Shown here one piece after another: positions 26,750 to 35,963 of a stretch of DNA of 64,000 nt. The notes under the pieces are model-generated. The model was not told where the DNA came from. It did no database searches and was given only the letters and a program-made list of their open reading frames with translations. How positions within the stretch are numbered: position 1 is the first letter of the stretch; every line of letters begins with the position of its first letter. The DNA is taken from assembly GCF_000244875.1 (NCBI RefSeq), contig NC_016791.1:3043001-3107000 (forward strand). Reading direction: 5' to 3'. This DNA comes from Clostridium sp. BNL1100. GTDB taxonomy: Bacteria; Bacillota; Clostridia; Acetivibrionales; DSM-1351. A program made the position numbers and the translations under genes.

Positions 26750-28222
26750 TTAAAATTCACCGTTGTCATAGCTATTGTCAAAAGCCGTATCCGCAAATTC
26801 ACCCCACATGTCGGCATACTTTCCGGTGGCCCATTCGGTCATAATAATGGACTCTCCTTTTATAAGAGGTATTTTAAGCAGCTGCTTGGTTATAGTATTC
26901 TTGTTTTGGACAGTATAAACAATTATATTATCTTCCGATGCCAATATAACGATATCCTTATTAGGTGACATATAAGCATCCCTTGTCCACGGTGATCTGG
27001 ATTTAATTTCATTCCATGGAACATTCATTTCATCATAATGTATTAGCTTTGGCGGTACCATCTGCTTCAAATCAAAATCTTCATACTTTTTATCACCTGA
27101 TGTGTCCTTATAATAAAGACGGCTTTTCATTATCCAATGTCCGTTTCTTCTCTGCAAAGTAAAATTGTCTTCCTCCGGCTGATGGTTAAGTTTATTTGCC
27201 CTTTTGCTATCCAAAGAGGAAATAAACACCTCTGCCGATTGCTTTAAAGTATTGGCAGAAGCACCTTCAATTATATCTGACAAAAGTACAGGCTTTTTCG
27301 TAGCCAGATTGTCTATGGGTAAAACTCCTAGTCGCATGTCACTTTCAATACCTATATAGTCGTTCCCGACAAAAAGTATTTTTGAATCAGGCTTTTTATT
27401 TATCATATTTATTTTACTCAGAATCTTTGATTGCTGCTTTTTGGTTAGGTCTGCAAAAGGCTCTGCATATATATTTACCGTATTGTCGATGGCTACGGAA
27501 CCGATCTCCCAGAATCCCTTTGCCCTCGGAACTACCAGTTGGCTTGTATACAACTTTGCTTTTGTTTCACGGTTTTTAAAATAAAGCCATAGTGTACGGT
27601 AATTGTTATCTGCAGATCTTATTCCCAAGAGAACTCCCGACCTGAGCAAGGGGTCTTCCTTATAATCCCCGCTATCTATATCTAAACCAACACTTCCAAG
27701 ACTTTCTGCTCTGATTTTCTCATCTATATCTACAGAAATTCTTTTCAATGCTAAAAAACCACCTTCCATGTATACATATGCAGTATTTGCATCTGTAACT
27801 ATAAGCTCATGAAAAAGCTGGTTATCTGTTGTAATTGTGACTATATTCACATTCTCGGTAGTAATTCCAAGAACGTCTTCACTTATACGGTATTTATTTT
27901 GTATAAAAGTACCTGCGGATGTTCTTATACTTTTGTATTGGGGATTAATACAGACTTCTTTATAAATGGCACTGACCTCATTATCAAAAACAGCTTCCTT
28001 CCCGATAAACTGTTCATACTTCTCCTGTTTTCCAGGTATTAATGAACTATTGTCAGTTAAAATATAATTCTGTATTTTCCATGTACCTTTTACGGCAATG
28101 TTCTTACCTTCCGGAGGCTTTATGGTATCCTCAATACTGAAATTAACACTACTACAGCCTGAAAATAAGGATGCAGAAATTAATAATAATATGGTTAAAA
28201 GTACTCTGATTTTCTTTGCCAA
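26750..28222 (-). CDS. Lipoprotein of unknown function, partner of the upstream two-component system
   Basis: A 490-residue lipoprotein: a basic N-terminus, hydrophobic stretch and lipobox LFSGC. I do not recognise a domain. The repeated strand-like segments and the motif pairs FVGNDYIGIESDMRLGV and MSPNKDIVILASEDNIIVYT suggest a beta-propeller or beta-rich sensor. The start is a TTG at 28222 with GGAGG 8 bases before it; the upstream TTG at 28237 overlaps that site. It begins 4 bases after the kinase stop codon, so it is probably translated with the kinase and may sense or report the same envelope signal. Confidence 0.75.
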   Translation of the reverse strand: MAKKIRVLLTILLLISASLFSGCSSVNFSIEDTIKPPEGKNIAVKGTWKIQNYILTDNSSLIPGKQEKYEQFIGKEAVFDNEVSAIYKEVCINPQYKSIRTSAGTFIQNKYRISEDVLGITTENVNIVTITTDNQLFHELIVTDANTAYVYMEGGFLALKRISVDIDEKIRAESLGSVGLDIDSGDYKEDPLLRSGVLLGIRSADNNYRTLWLYFKNRETKAKLYTSQLVVPRAKGFWEIGSVAIDNTVNIYAEPFADLTKKQQSKILSKINMINKKPDSKILFVGNDYIGIESDMRLGVLPIDNLATKKPVLLSDIIEGASANTLKQSAEVFISSLDSKRANKLNHQPEEDNFTLQRRNGHWIMKSRLYYKDTSGDKKYEDFDLKQMVPPKLIHYDEMNVPWNEIKSRSPWTRDAYMSPNKDIVILASEDNIIVYTVQNKNTITKQLLKIPLIKGESIIMTEWATGKYADMWGEFADTAFDNSYDNGEF

Positions 28223-28226
28223 AATA

Positions 28227-29621
28227 TCAGCCTCCAAAGGGAATCCTAACTGTTACAATTGTTCCTTTATCAAGTTCGCTTTCAATGTTTAGACTTCCAT
28301 TGTGCAGCTTTACTATTTCATCACAAATCGAAAGCCCCAGTCCGGTATGAGAGTTGCTGCTATTTCCCTTGTAGAATTTCTCCGTTACCAGAGGTAACTC
28401 TTCCGGACCTATGCCGCAGCCCGTATCCTCAACCCTCAAAACAATATTCTCATTCTCCAAAAACGAACTTAAAGCTATCTTTCCGTTCTGAGGGGTAAAG
28501 TTGAAGGCGTTTCCCAACAGATTGATTAAAAGCTGAGTTATTCTATTCCTGTCTAGCTCTACATATGGCATCTTTTCACATCTTACACTAAAGCTTATTT
28601 TTTCTTTTTTTGCTCTATCGCTCATTTGTTTTTCTATATGTTGAATAATCAAACACACATCTGTCTTTTCTTTTTTAAGCTCAACATTTCCCGAAACGAT
28701 ACGAGAAAAGTCCAAAAGCTCCTCAACCATGTCTGTGAGCCGATCACTTTCCTTTACAATGATATTCAATCCGTCACTAAGGATTTCCCTGTCACTGTAA
28801 TCATCATCAATTATGGTATTTGCCCAGCCTTTTATTGACGTCAGCGGTGTTCTTAGTTCATGTGAAACCGTAGATATAAAGTCATTTTTGATTCTTTCTC
28901 TTTTTTGTATTTCTGATGCCATATAGTTCAGAGTGTCCGAAAGCTTACCTATTTCATCGTTTCTGCTTTTGTTTATTTTAACATCGAGATTTCCTTCTGC
29001 CATTAATTCGGCTGCTCCCGTTACATTTTTCAACGGATGTATGATACTGTGTGCAAGAGCTATACTAATAGTACCTGCAACCAGAATAACAACAATTCCT
29101 ATTATTATAAATATCATTGAAATATTAAATATTATTTTATCAACATCTTTCAATGATGTTATAAACCTCACTACTCCAACCTGCTCGGTATCTGATTTCA
29201 AAGGATAAGACACAATCATAATCTGCTCGCTGCCATTGTTGAGTCTTCCTACCCACACACCTTTTTTGCCCTGCTGAGCAAGCTTGAAGTCATTACCGGA
29301 CACATATTCTCCCGACTCAAGCCCTTGGGAATCCAACAATACTTCCCCGTTGTTTCCAACAATCTGAACCTGTCCTGTAGTTTGTTTCCAGAATAAATCG
29401 GCATTGTCCATAATGTTAACATCCAAAGGGACATCAGAAAAATATCGGGTATAAAAGTCAGAAGCTGTCTTGATCTGATTTGTCAAAATACTCTCAATAT
29501 TATTGTAGAAATAAAAACGCGTAAAATAAACAAGCAGTGCTTCAAAAGCAAGAACGCTTATAAGGATAATCAGTATGAAATTTCTTACCAATCTGGCCTG
29601 AATACTGTTTTTAAATGTCAT
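28227..29621 (-). CDS. Sensor histidine kinase, HAMP-HisKA-HATPase
   Basis: A 464-residue membrane kinase. TM1 about 12-33, an extracellular segment of some 120 residues, TM2 about 150-180, HAMP (HSIIHPLKNVTGAAELMAE), the phospho-acceptor FISTVSHELRTPLTS, and an ATP-binding domain with N-box LINLLGNAFNFT, G1 VEDTGCGIG and G2 GLGLSICDEI. The ATG at 29621 is preferred because AAGGA lies 9 bases before it; the ATG at 29630 is too close to that site. It pairs with the response regulator, whose stop codon lies at 29627. The signal is unknown, but a deacetylase and a lipoprotein in the same operon point to the cell envelope. Confidence 0.92.
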   Translation of the reverse strand: MTFKNSIQARLVRNFILIILISVLAFEALLVYFTRFYFYNNIESILTNQIKTASDFYTRYFSDVPLDVNIMDNADLFWKQTTGQVQIVGNNGEVLLDSQGLESGEYVSGNDFKLAQQGKKGVWVGRLNNGSEQIMIVSYPLKSDTEQVGVVRFITSLKDVDKIIFNISMIFIIIGIVVILVAGTISIALAHSIIHPLKNVTGAAELMAEGNLDVKINKSRNDEIGKLSDTLNYMASEIQKRERIKNDFISTVSHELRTPLTSIKGWANTIIDDDYSDREILSDGLNIIVKESDRLTDMVEELLDFSRIVSGNVELKKEKTDVCLIIQHIEKQMSDRAKKEKISFSVRCEKMPYVELDRNRITQLLINLLGNAFNFTPQNGKIALSSFLENENIVLRVEDTGCGIGPEELPLVTEKFYKGNSSNSHTGLGLSICDEIVKLHNGSLNIESELDKGTIVTVRIPFGG

Positions 29622-29626
29622 AGAAG

Positions 29627-30322
29627 TCATTCCTTCCGCCATCTGTACCCAATACCCCACACTGTCTCGATAAACATACCGTGGGAATCCTTATCTTCAA
29701 TCTTGCTTCTCAGTCTCCTTATATTGACATCAACTATTTTGGTATCTCCCATATAGTCATAGCCCCATATCTTGTCCAAAAGTTCATCTCTGGTAAATGC
29801 TTTATTTTTATTTTCCAGAAAGATTTTTAATAAGAAAAATTCTTTTGGTGTAAGTAGAATCTCCTTCTCTTCCTTAAATACTCTTTGAGAATAAAGCTCC
29901 AGCTTGAATACGCCGCTTTTCAATGTATCCTCTTTACTGTCTGCTGCACTTTTCCCTCCCAAACGTCTTAAAAGGGATTTTGCCCTCAGAATAAGCTCTG
30001 TAGTATTAAAAGGTTTTACAACATAGTCATCAGCACCATACTCCAAACCTTTTATCTTATCTATATCCTGTCCTCTGGCAGTCAGCATTATGATTCCCAC
30101 GCCCGGCAACTCTTTTCTAAGAGTCTCACACACCTGAAATCCGCTTATTCCGGGTAGCATAACATCCAGTAGCACAACATCCGGATTTTCCTGTCTTGCT
30201 TTTAATAGTCCCTCTTCCCCCGTAGCTGCTTCGACAACAATAAAATTATGCTTTTTGAAGTTTATTTTCAAGAAACCCCTTATACTTTCTTCATCTTCTA
30301 TTATAAGAACCTTATTTTCCAT
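29627..30322 (-). CDS. OmpR/PhoB-family response regulator
   Basis: A 231-residue regulator: receiver domain (VLIIEDEESIRGFLK, phospho-aspartate in VVLLDVMLPGISG, KPF switch lysine) and winged-helix DNA-binding domain (LTPKEFFLLKIFLENKNK, GYDYMGDTKIVDVNIRRLR). The ATG at 30322 is used because AGGAAGG lies upstream; a longer reading would add 18 unrelated residues. The gene follows the deacetylase by 16 bases and overlaps into the kinase start region. Confidence 0.93.
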   Translation of the reverse strand: MENKVLIIEDEESIRGFLKINFKKHNFIVVEAATGEEGLLKARQENPDVVLLDVMLPGISGFQVCETLRKELPGVGIIMLTARGQDIDKIKGLEYGADDYVVKPFNTTELILRAKSLLRRLGGKSAADSKEDTLKSGVFKLELYSQRVFKEEKEILLTPKEFFLLKIFLENKNKAFTRDELLDKIWGYDYMGDTKIVDVNIRRLRSKIEDKDSHGMFIETVWGIGYRWRKE

Positions 30323-30338
30323 ATAAAAGAATACCTTC

Positions 30339-31253
30339 CTACTTTTTCTTGTAAGCGTTATTATATACCTGTCCACTCTGAAGCTTTACCCCTCTGGCAG
30401 CATAAAGCTCATCAATGGTAACCAATTTATAGCCCTTTGCAGTCAAGTTTTGTATTATTGCTTCTGCTGCTTGGGCAGTTGGTTTATACAAGTCATGCAT
30501 CAGCACAATGTCCCCGTCTTTTACTTTACCTACTACTTTATTTACTGTTGTTGTCTTACTCTTTGTTTTCCAGTCTAATGTATCTATGGACCAAAGAATT
30601 AGCGGAGCGCCTGCGGATGATTTTACCCTGTTATTCACACTGCCATAAGTTGGTCTTATTATAGACGGTTTTTTTTGAATAATGTTCTGTAATATGTCAG
30701 AAGTTTTTTTTATTTCTTTCTTTATACCAGCTTCACTTAACTTTGTTAACTTAGTATGGCTATAGGTATGATTCCCAATCTGATTTCCATTCTGTGAAAT
30801 CTGCTTTATAACAGCGGGAAATTTTTCTGCTCTGTTACCTACAACAAAAAAGGTTGCATGTCCATTATATTTTTTTAGAGAATTGAGTATCTGGACTGTG
30901 TACTGTGGATGAGGCCCGTCATCAAACGTAAGCGCAACCATAGGTTTGATTTTAACAGGGGCCGGCTGTTTCGGTTTTACCTTTTCAGGTTTTACCTTCT
31001 CGGGTTCTACCGGTTTTTTATCATCCGGTTTTTTGGTATCAGAGGGAACTGTTGGGTTCTCTTTAGACTCCTGAGAGGGTTCTTTTTTATCATCATCGGT
31101 TTCTTTTTGATTTTCTATTTTTGTTTGAATACTGCTATCATTATTGTTATTTAATATTTTAGCTTCTTTAACACATATCGTTGCAACCAACACTATCACT
31201 ACTAAAACGGCAATCGTTACCCCAAAAAATTTTTTCAATTTATCTTCACCCAT
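30339..31253 (-). CDS. Membrane-anchored polysaccharide deacetylase (NodB domain)
   Basis: A 304-residue enzyme: N-terminal membrane anchor (about 9-28), a Pro/Lys/Glu-rich linker (about 45-103) with KPEKVKPEKVKP repeats, then the NodB deacetylase domain. The five motifs are present: TFDDGPHPQ, HTYSHTKL, RPTYGSVNN, DTLDWKT and LMHDLY. It probably removes acetyl groups from peptidoglycan or another cell-wall polymer, as in PgdA-type proteins. It is the first gene of an envelope operon with the response regulator, kinase and lipoprotein. The ATG at 31253 has AAAGGGG only a few bases away; a TTG five codons later has GGTGAAG at better spacing, so the start is uncertain. Confidence 0.9.
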   Translation of the reverse strand: MGEDKLKKFFGVTIAVLVVIVLVATICVKEAKILNNNNDSSIQTKIENQKETDDDKKEPSQESKENPTVPSDTKKPDDKKPVEPEKVKPEKVKPKQPAPVKIKPMVALTFDDGPHPQYTVQILNSLKKYNGHATFFVVGNRAEKFPAVIKQISQNGNQIGNHTYSHTKLTKLSEAGIKKEIKKTSDILQNIIQKKPSIIRPTYGSVNNRVKSSAGAPLILWSIDTLDWKTKSKTTTVNKVVGKVKDGDIVLMHDLYKPTAQAAEAIIQNLTAKGYKLVTIDELYAARGVKLQSGQVYNNAYKKK

Positions 31254-31336
31254 ACCCCTTTATATTATAAATATTTCAACTACCTCTATTTTATATTTAT
31301 TTCTTTTTTGAGTAGTTACAAAACAACAAAAAAAAA

Positions 31337-31352
31337 GTTACAAATAAGTAAC
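31337..31352 (-). terminator. Terminator after the HD-domain gene
   Basis: Short stem GTTAC/GTAAC with a 6-base loop, followed on the minus strand by ten T. It starts just 3 bases past the stop of the HD gene. Confidence 0.65.
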
Positions 31353-31354
31353 CT

Positions 31355-31903
31355 TTATATTTTTAAATTGTCAAAAGCCTTTTGCATTGCATGTAAGGTT
31401 ATTTCTACAAATTCTAATAGCGTAATATTCAATTCTTTATAATGCTTTATATGTTCAAAGTTTATTCCTTTAACATCTGATTTTGTAATATTTTCAATTA
31501 CCATTTGGACTGTAACATCTGAAAGGTTTTTATCAGGCAGTTTATTTGCACAGTAAGTTATTAATTGAGTGAGGTTATCTGCAGCATATAATACTTTATC
31601 CATTTTTCTTTTTCGTGGTAATTCATGGTAATCGCTTTGAGATCGGATGCAGTATATAATTGATTCGTCTATATCAAAATTCTCAAGTATTTGAGCAGCT
31701 ACAAGACTATGTTTTTCCGGATCGCCGGCTGTTTTTTCAATATCAATATCATGCAGCAGACCGGTTAATCCCCACGTCTCAATGTCAGCATCATAATATT
31801 TCGCAAACTCTTTCATTACTGCTTCCACTGCTAAAGAATGTCTAAGAAGATCCTTATCGTACAAACGGACTTTGAGTTCTTCAAAAGCCTCATCTCTATT
31901 CAT
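31355..31903 (-). CDS. HD-domain metal-dependent phosphohydrolase
   Basis: A 182-residue HD-superfamily protein with HSLAVEAVMKEF, the HD pair in GLLHDIDIEKT, and a later histidine in DPEKHSLVAAQI. These are the usual metal ligands of phosphohydrolases that act on nucleotides or nucleic acids; the substrate is unknown. The ATG at 31903 is used because GGAGGG lies 5 bases upstream; a longer frame (to 31981) would add a false hydrophobic leader. Similar proteins are often simply annotated as HDIG-domain proteins. Confidence 0.87.
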   Translation of the reverse strand: MNRDEAFEELKVRLYDKDLLRHSLAVEAVMKEFAKYYDADIETWGLTGLLHDIDIEKTAGDPEKHSLVAAQILENFDIDESIIYCIRSQSDYHELPRKRKMDKVLYAADNLTQLITYCANKLPDKNLSDVTVQMVIENITKSDVKGINFEHIKHYKELNITLLEFVEITLHAMQKAFDNLKI

Positions 31904-32050
31904 ATCAACCCTCCAGAAGCCGCAAATATAGCTATAGAATGTAATAAAAATGCATCCTACAACTCTTTTTAATATTAGCATAGTATTATCTGGAATATCA
32001 ACCAGTATATTATACCCATATTATATGCGAAAATATACCTAACATGCAAA

Positions 32051-32081
32051 AAGCCCAAGTGTACGATATACACTTAGGCTT
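32051..32081 (-). terminator. Terminator after secG
   Basis: A 13-bp stem with one mismatch (AAGCCCAAGTGTA with TACACTTAGGCTT), followed on the minus strand by five T. It lies 18 bases past the secG stop codon. Confidence 0.8.
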
Positions 32082-32098
32082 AATTTTATAAGTACAAA

Positions 32099-32350
32099 TT
32101 AACCAACTCTATCTATCAACAAGTAAAGAGCAATAGATGTAACGAGAAATGCAATCGCAGCAAAAGCAGTATACTTTCCAAGCAATGCATCAATAGTACG
32201 ACCCTTGTTCTTGCCGAAGAATGTCTCTGCTCCTCCTGCTATTGAGCCTGACAATCCAGCCTGTTTTCCCGACTGTAGCAATACGATAATAATAATTGAA
32301 ACAGCAAAGACAATGTGAAGTATATTAACAATCCATTTTGCAGCTTCCAA
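32099..32350 (-). CDS. secG: Preprotein translocase subunit SecG
   Basis: An 83-residue inner-membrane protein with two transmembrane helices (about 7-27 and 59-79) and the conserved loop LLQSGKQAGLSGSIAGGAETF between them. It assists the SecYEG channel. The start is most likely the TTG at 32350, with AGGAGG 8 bases before it; a GTG three codons upstream overlaps the ribosome site. It lies downstream of eno, as in many clostridia, but separated from eno by a 300-base structured region. Confidence 0.93.
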   Translation of the reverse strand: MEAAKWIVNILHIVFAVSIIIIVLLQSGKQAGLSGSIAGGAETFFGKNKGRTIDALLGKYTAFAAIAFLVTSIALYLLIDRVG

Positions 32351-32359
32351 CTTAAACAC

Positions 32360-32658
32360 CTCCTAAAATAGACAAGTCAAATTTTATCATACTTAAATGG
32401 AAAAAACAAGTCCGGAGACTTGTTTTTCTTATTTATTTTATAAAAACACTCTTTCCAAAAAATTTGTGGGGTACCAGCTTAGCGCCCATATTTTTCTATG
32501 ATATATGATTTTCACTTAGCATTTCTCTCTACCCTTAATGGTTTAATTAATGGTTTAATTAATGGTTCAATTTAGAAGGCATAAAGAAAGTGTTTTTAAC
32601 GCTAAGCCGTACCCCGTAAACTAGGAAGGATATGTTTTGTATCTGGCTTTTATTAATG
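32360..32658. repeat. Non-coding region between eno and secG with interleaved inverted repeats
   Basis: No coding frame. On the plus strand: box A (AAAAACACTCTTT, 32443-32455) and box B (GGGGTACCAGCTTAGCG, about 32468-32484), then about 85 bases that include three tandem copies of a 12-base unit (ATGGTTTAATTA type, 32536-32572), then A' (AAAGAAAGTGTTTTT, near 32584-32598) and B' (CGCTAAGCCGTACCCC, near 32600-32615). A pairs with A' and B with B', but in the crossed order A B A' B', so both stems cannot form as simple nested hairpins. A terminator at 32402-32427 follows on the minus strand. Confidence 0.5.
32402..32427 (-). terminator. Terminator-like hairpin upstream of secG
   Basis: A perfect 11-bp stem (AAAAACAAGTC with GACTTGTTTTT), 4-base loop, followed on the minus strand by a T tract. 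It is well placed to end eno transcription before secG. TTGTTT inside its 3' arm, a 17-base spacer and TAAAAT could start a new secG transcript. Confidence 0.7.
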
Positions 32659-33987
<1,329 letters not shown>

Positions 33988-34054
33988 TTAGGATACCATT
34001 TGCTTTACTTTATTGTAAAATATTTCCCTAAACATTATTTACCTATCGTCTCTT

Positions 34055-34084
34055 ATTATATGTAGATGTTCAGATAAAATACAA
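34055..34084 (-). promoter_or_regulatory. Promoter of eno
   Basis: On the minus strand TTGTAT (34079-34084), 18 bases, TATAAT (34055-34060). The expected leader is about 95 bases. Confidence 0.5.
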
Positions 34085-34179
34085 AATATAACTTAACATT
34101 AATTGGTATCCTTATTAAAATTTTTATTTAATATATACCTACCACTGGGAATGATTTTTAAACACCTAAAAAACTAAAT

Positions 34180-34218
34180 AAGCGAAAGCAGTACCTGTCA
34201 AGAACACTGCTTCCGCTT
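34180..34218 (-). terminator. Terminator after the AraC-family gene
   Basis: A 13-bp stem with one mismatch (AAGCGAAAGCAGT with ACTGCTTCCGCTT) and a 13-base loop, followed on the minus strand by ATTTAGTTTTTT. It lies 16 bases past the stop codon. Confidence 0.75.
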
Positions 34219-34233
34219 GACTAAGCTTTACTT

Positions 34234-35148
34234 TTATAGATTTAACTCTTTTACAGGCCTTGCCTCAATATACCCTCTATATCCCATTGGAGCAAGCTGA
34301 AACCTTGGAGCTTCATCGTCCGCCCACTGAAATCCGTATATTTCAGGGTTATAGTTATTTATTACCTTCCAGAGATATAATATAGATTCCTCAAACTTTT
34401 CATCTTCGTAAGGCTGACCCTGAAAAATCATCATCTTGCAAGGATTTAAGTCTATTATCTCAAATCCTTCCGGAATGTTTCCGGAATAGTCCAGGGGTAC
34501 TTCAACCCCCTGAACATATGGTGACGTACCGGGCTTAATCATTTTTTCCGGCAGCCACATTCCTGTGGGCTCGTAAATTGCCTCCTTTATACCTGATAAT
34601 ATATCCCATATACCGCAACCAACTTCTTCACAATATTCAAAGTAATGTTCAGCATTTTGTCCTCTCTTTAATATGAGCTTTCTCGCAGGTCTTTCAACTA
34701 CTTGCACAAATACGGTTTCGGTACATGAGTTAGGATTCTCAGCCATATTATCCACTCCTTTTTGAATTCTAAGGTAATATCCACGGATTTTTTCCGGAAT
34801 ATAGAATCTTATTTCCGGTTTTGTTTTTGAATACTGTTTCGGAGTTATGCCAAACTGCTTTGAAAAGGCTCTGGTGAAACCCTCATGAGAATCAAAAACA
34901 AAGTCAAAAGCAGCATCAATAACTTTGATATTGTTATCCCTCAGTTTCTCAGCGGCCATATTTAATCTCAATAACCTAATATACTCAAAGGGAGCTTTAC
35001 CGGTAAGCTCTTTAAATATCCTCGCAGCATACCAAGGGGAGTATCCCGCTTCGTTAGCCAGCATGTGAAGCGAGATTGGTTCTGAGATGTGCTTGTCAAT
35101 GTAGTTTTGCATTTTATCAACGGTTTTTATCTTACTCCATGCATCCAT
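34234..35148 (-). CDS. AraC-family regulator with GyrI-like effector-binding domain
   Basis: A 304-residue transcription factor: an N-terminal pair of AraC-type helix-turn-helix motifs (SLHMLANEAGYSPWYAARIF and DAAFDFVFDSHEGFTRAFSK) followed by a C-terminal GyrI/AraC-E effector-binding domain (about 140-300, VFVQVVERPARKLIL). Rob and related regulators share this order. The ligand is unknown. The ATG at 35148 is used because GAGGTG lies 6 bases upstream. It is divergent from the XRE gene. Confidence 0.9.
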   Translation of the reverse strand: MDAWSKIKTVDKMQNYIDKHISEPISLHMLANEAGYSPWYAARIFKELTGKAPFEYIRLLRLNMAAEKLRDNNIKVIDAAFDFVFDSHEGFTRAFSKQFGITPKQYSKTKPEIRFYIPEKIRGYYLRIQKGVDNMAENPNSCTETVFVQVVERPARKLILKRGQNAEHYFEYCEEVGCGIWDILSGIKEAIYEPTGMWLPEKMIKPGTSPYVQGVEVPLDYSGNIPEGFEIIDLNPCKMMIFQGQPYEDEKFEESILYLWKVINNYNPEIYGFQWADDEAPRFQLAPMGYRGYIEARPVKELNL

Positions 35149-35360
35149 TTTAATCACCTCATATAAAAGGATATCATCAGGTACAACGGATTTATTGACC
35201 TTCTTTGCAAAGAATAAAACTCAAGTATAAATTTGAGTTTTTTCCTTGCAATATTATTGTATCGCATATTTTGTTCGTTTTCAACATTTTTCTAGAATAT
35301 TTTATTCTATTTTATCAAATGATTTTTGTTGCCTGTTATATTTATATTTGGAGGCATATT

Positions 35361-35747
35361 ATGAGATTTGGTGACAGATTAAGAGAACTAAGGGAAGAAC
35401 GAGATATTACCCAAAAGGAATTGGGAGAATTAATAAACGTTTCTGCCAGAGTTATTGGTTATTATGAAGCTAATGACAGATTTCCCAGAGATGAAAATGT
35501 ATTAAAAACCATCGCTGATTACTTTAGTGTGTCTGTGGATTATCTTGTGGGCCGTACCGAAATCAGACATTTTTCCGATGATATTGTAGCAGAATCAAAA
35601 ATCCCTTATAACCTGGATGTTAAGGGGCTTCCTGATGAAGCTCTGAAAAAGGTTGAAGAATATATTGATTTAATTAAAACCAAATACAAAACCAATAACA
35701 ATTCTCCTCAAAAAAATAAAAACTCCCGGAATGTCATTCGGGAGTAA
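35361..35747 (+). CDS. XRE-family transcriptional regulator
   Basis: A 128-residue regulator with an N-terminal Cro/C1 helix-turn-helix (RLRELREERDITQKELGELI, then VSARVIGYYEANDRFPRDE) and the FSVSVDYLVGRT segment that ends this domain in many SinR/ImmR-like proteins. The C-terminal 55 residues are unlike any domain I know. The ATG at 35361 follows GGAGGC; upstream codons in the same frame form an improbable hydrophobic stretch. The last nine codons overlap a terminator hairpin for the opposite strand. Confidence 0.88.
   Translation: MRFGDRLRELREERDITQKELGELINVSARVIGYYEANDRFPRDENVLKTIADYFSVSVDYLVGRTEIRHFSDDIVAESKIPYNLDVKGLPDEALKKVEEYIDLIKTKYKTNNNSPQKNKNSRNVIRE
35722..35745 (-). terminator. 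Terminator embedded in the 3' end of the XRE gene
   Basis: ACTCCCGGAATG pairs with CATTCGGGAGT (one bulged G). On the minus strand the hairpin is followed by TTTTTATTTTTTT, so it is a good terminator for the two unknown minus-strand genes; on the plus strand it spans the last codons and the first base of the XRE stop codon. Confidence 0.75.
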
Positions 35748-35765
35748 ACATAAATAATATTTTTA

Positions 35766-35963
35766 CTATGTCATTAGCATTGAATTACTTTTAAATATCC
35801 TCAGTTCCCTTTCATACTCACTTATAAGCTGCCGCCTTCTGTCTTCAAAAGTACCGTGATCCTGAATAAAATTAGTATCTTCATCCAAAAATCCAACGTT
35901 GTCTGCATTATCATTAGTCCCTTGGGGCAATATATGAATTATTTTCCCCATAGTGTTGCTCAT
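35766..35963 (-). CDS. Small protein of unknown function overlapping the upstream membrane-protein gene
   Basis: A 65-residue hydrophilic protein with an acidic middle (GFLDEDTNFIQDHGTFEDRR) and no recognisable domain. Its first 50 bases overlap the 3' end of the 358-residue gene in another frame. The ATG at 35963 has GGAAGGG 11 bases before it, which together with the downstream terminator is the main support that it is real. It may be translated by coupling with the upstream gene. Confidence 0.5.
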   Translation of the reverse strand: MSNTMGKIIHILPQGTNDNADNVGFLDEDTNFIQDHGTFEDRRRQLISEYERELRIFKSNSMLMT

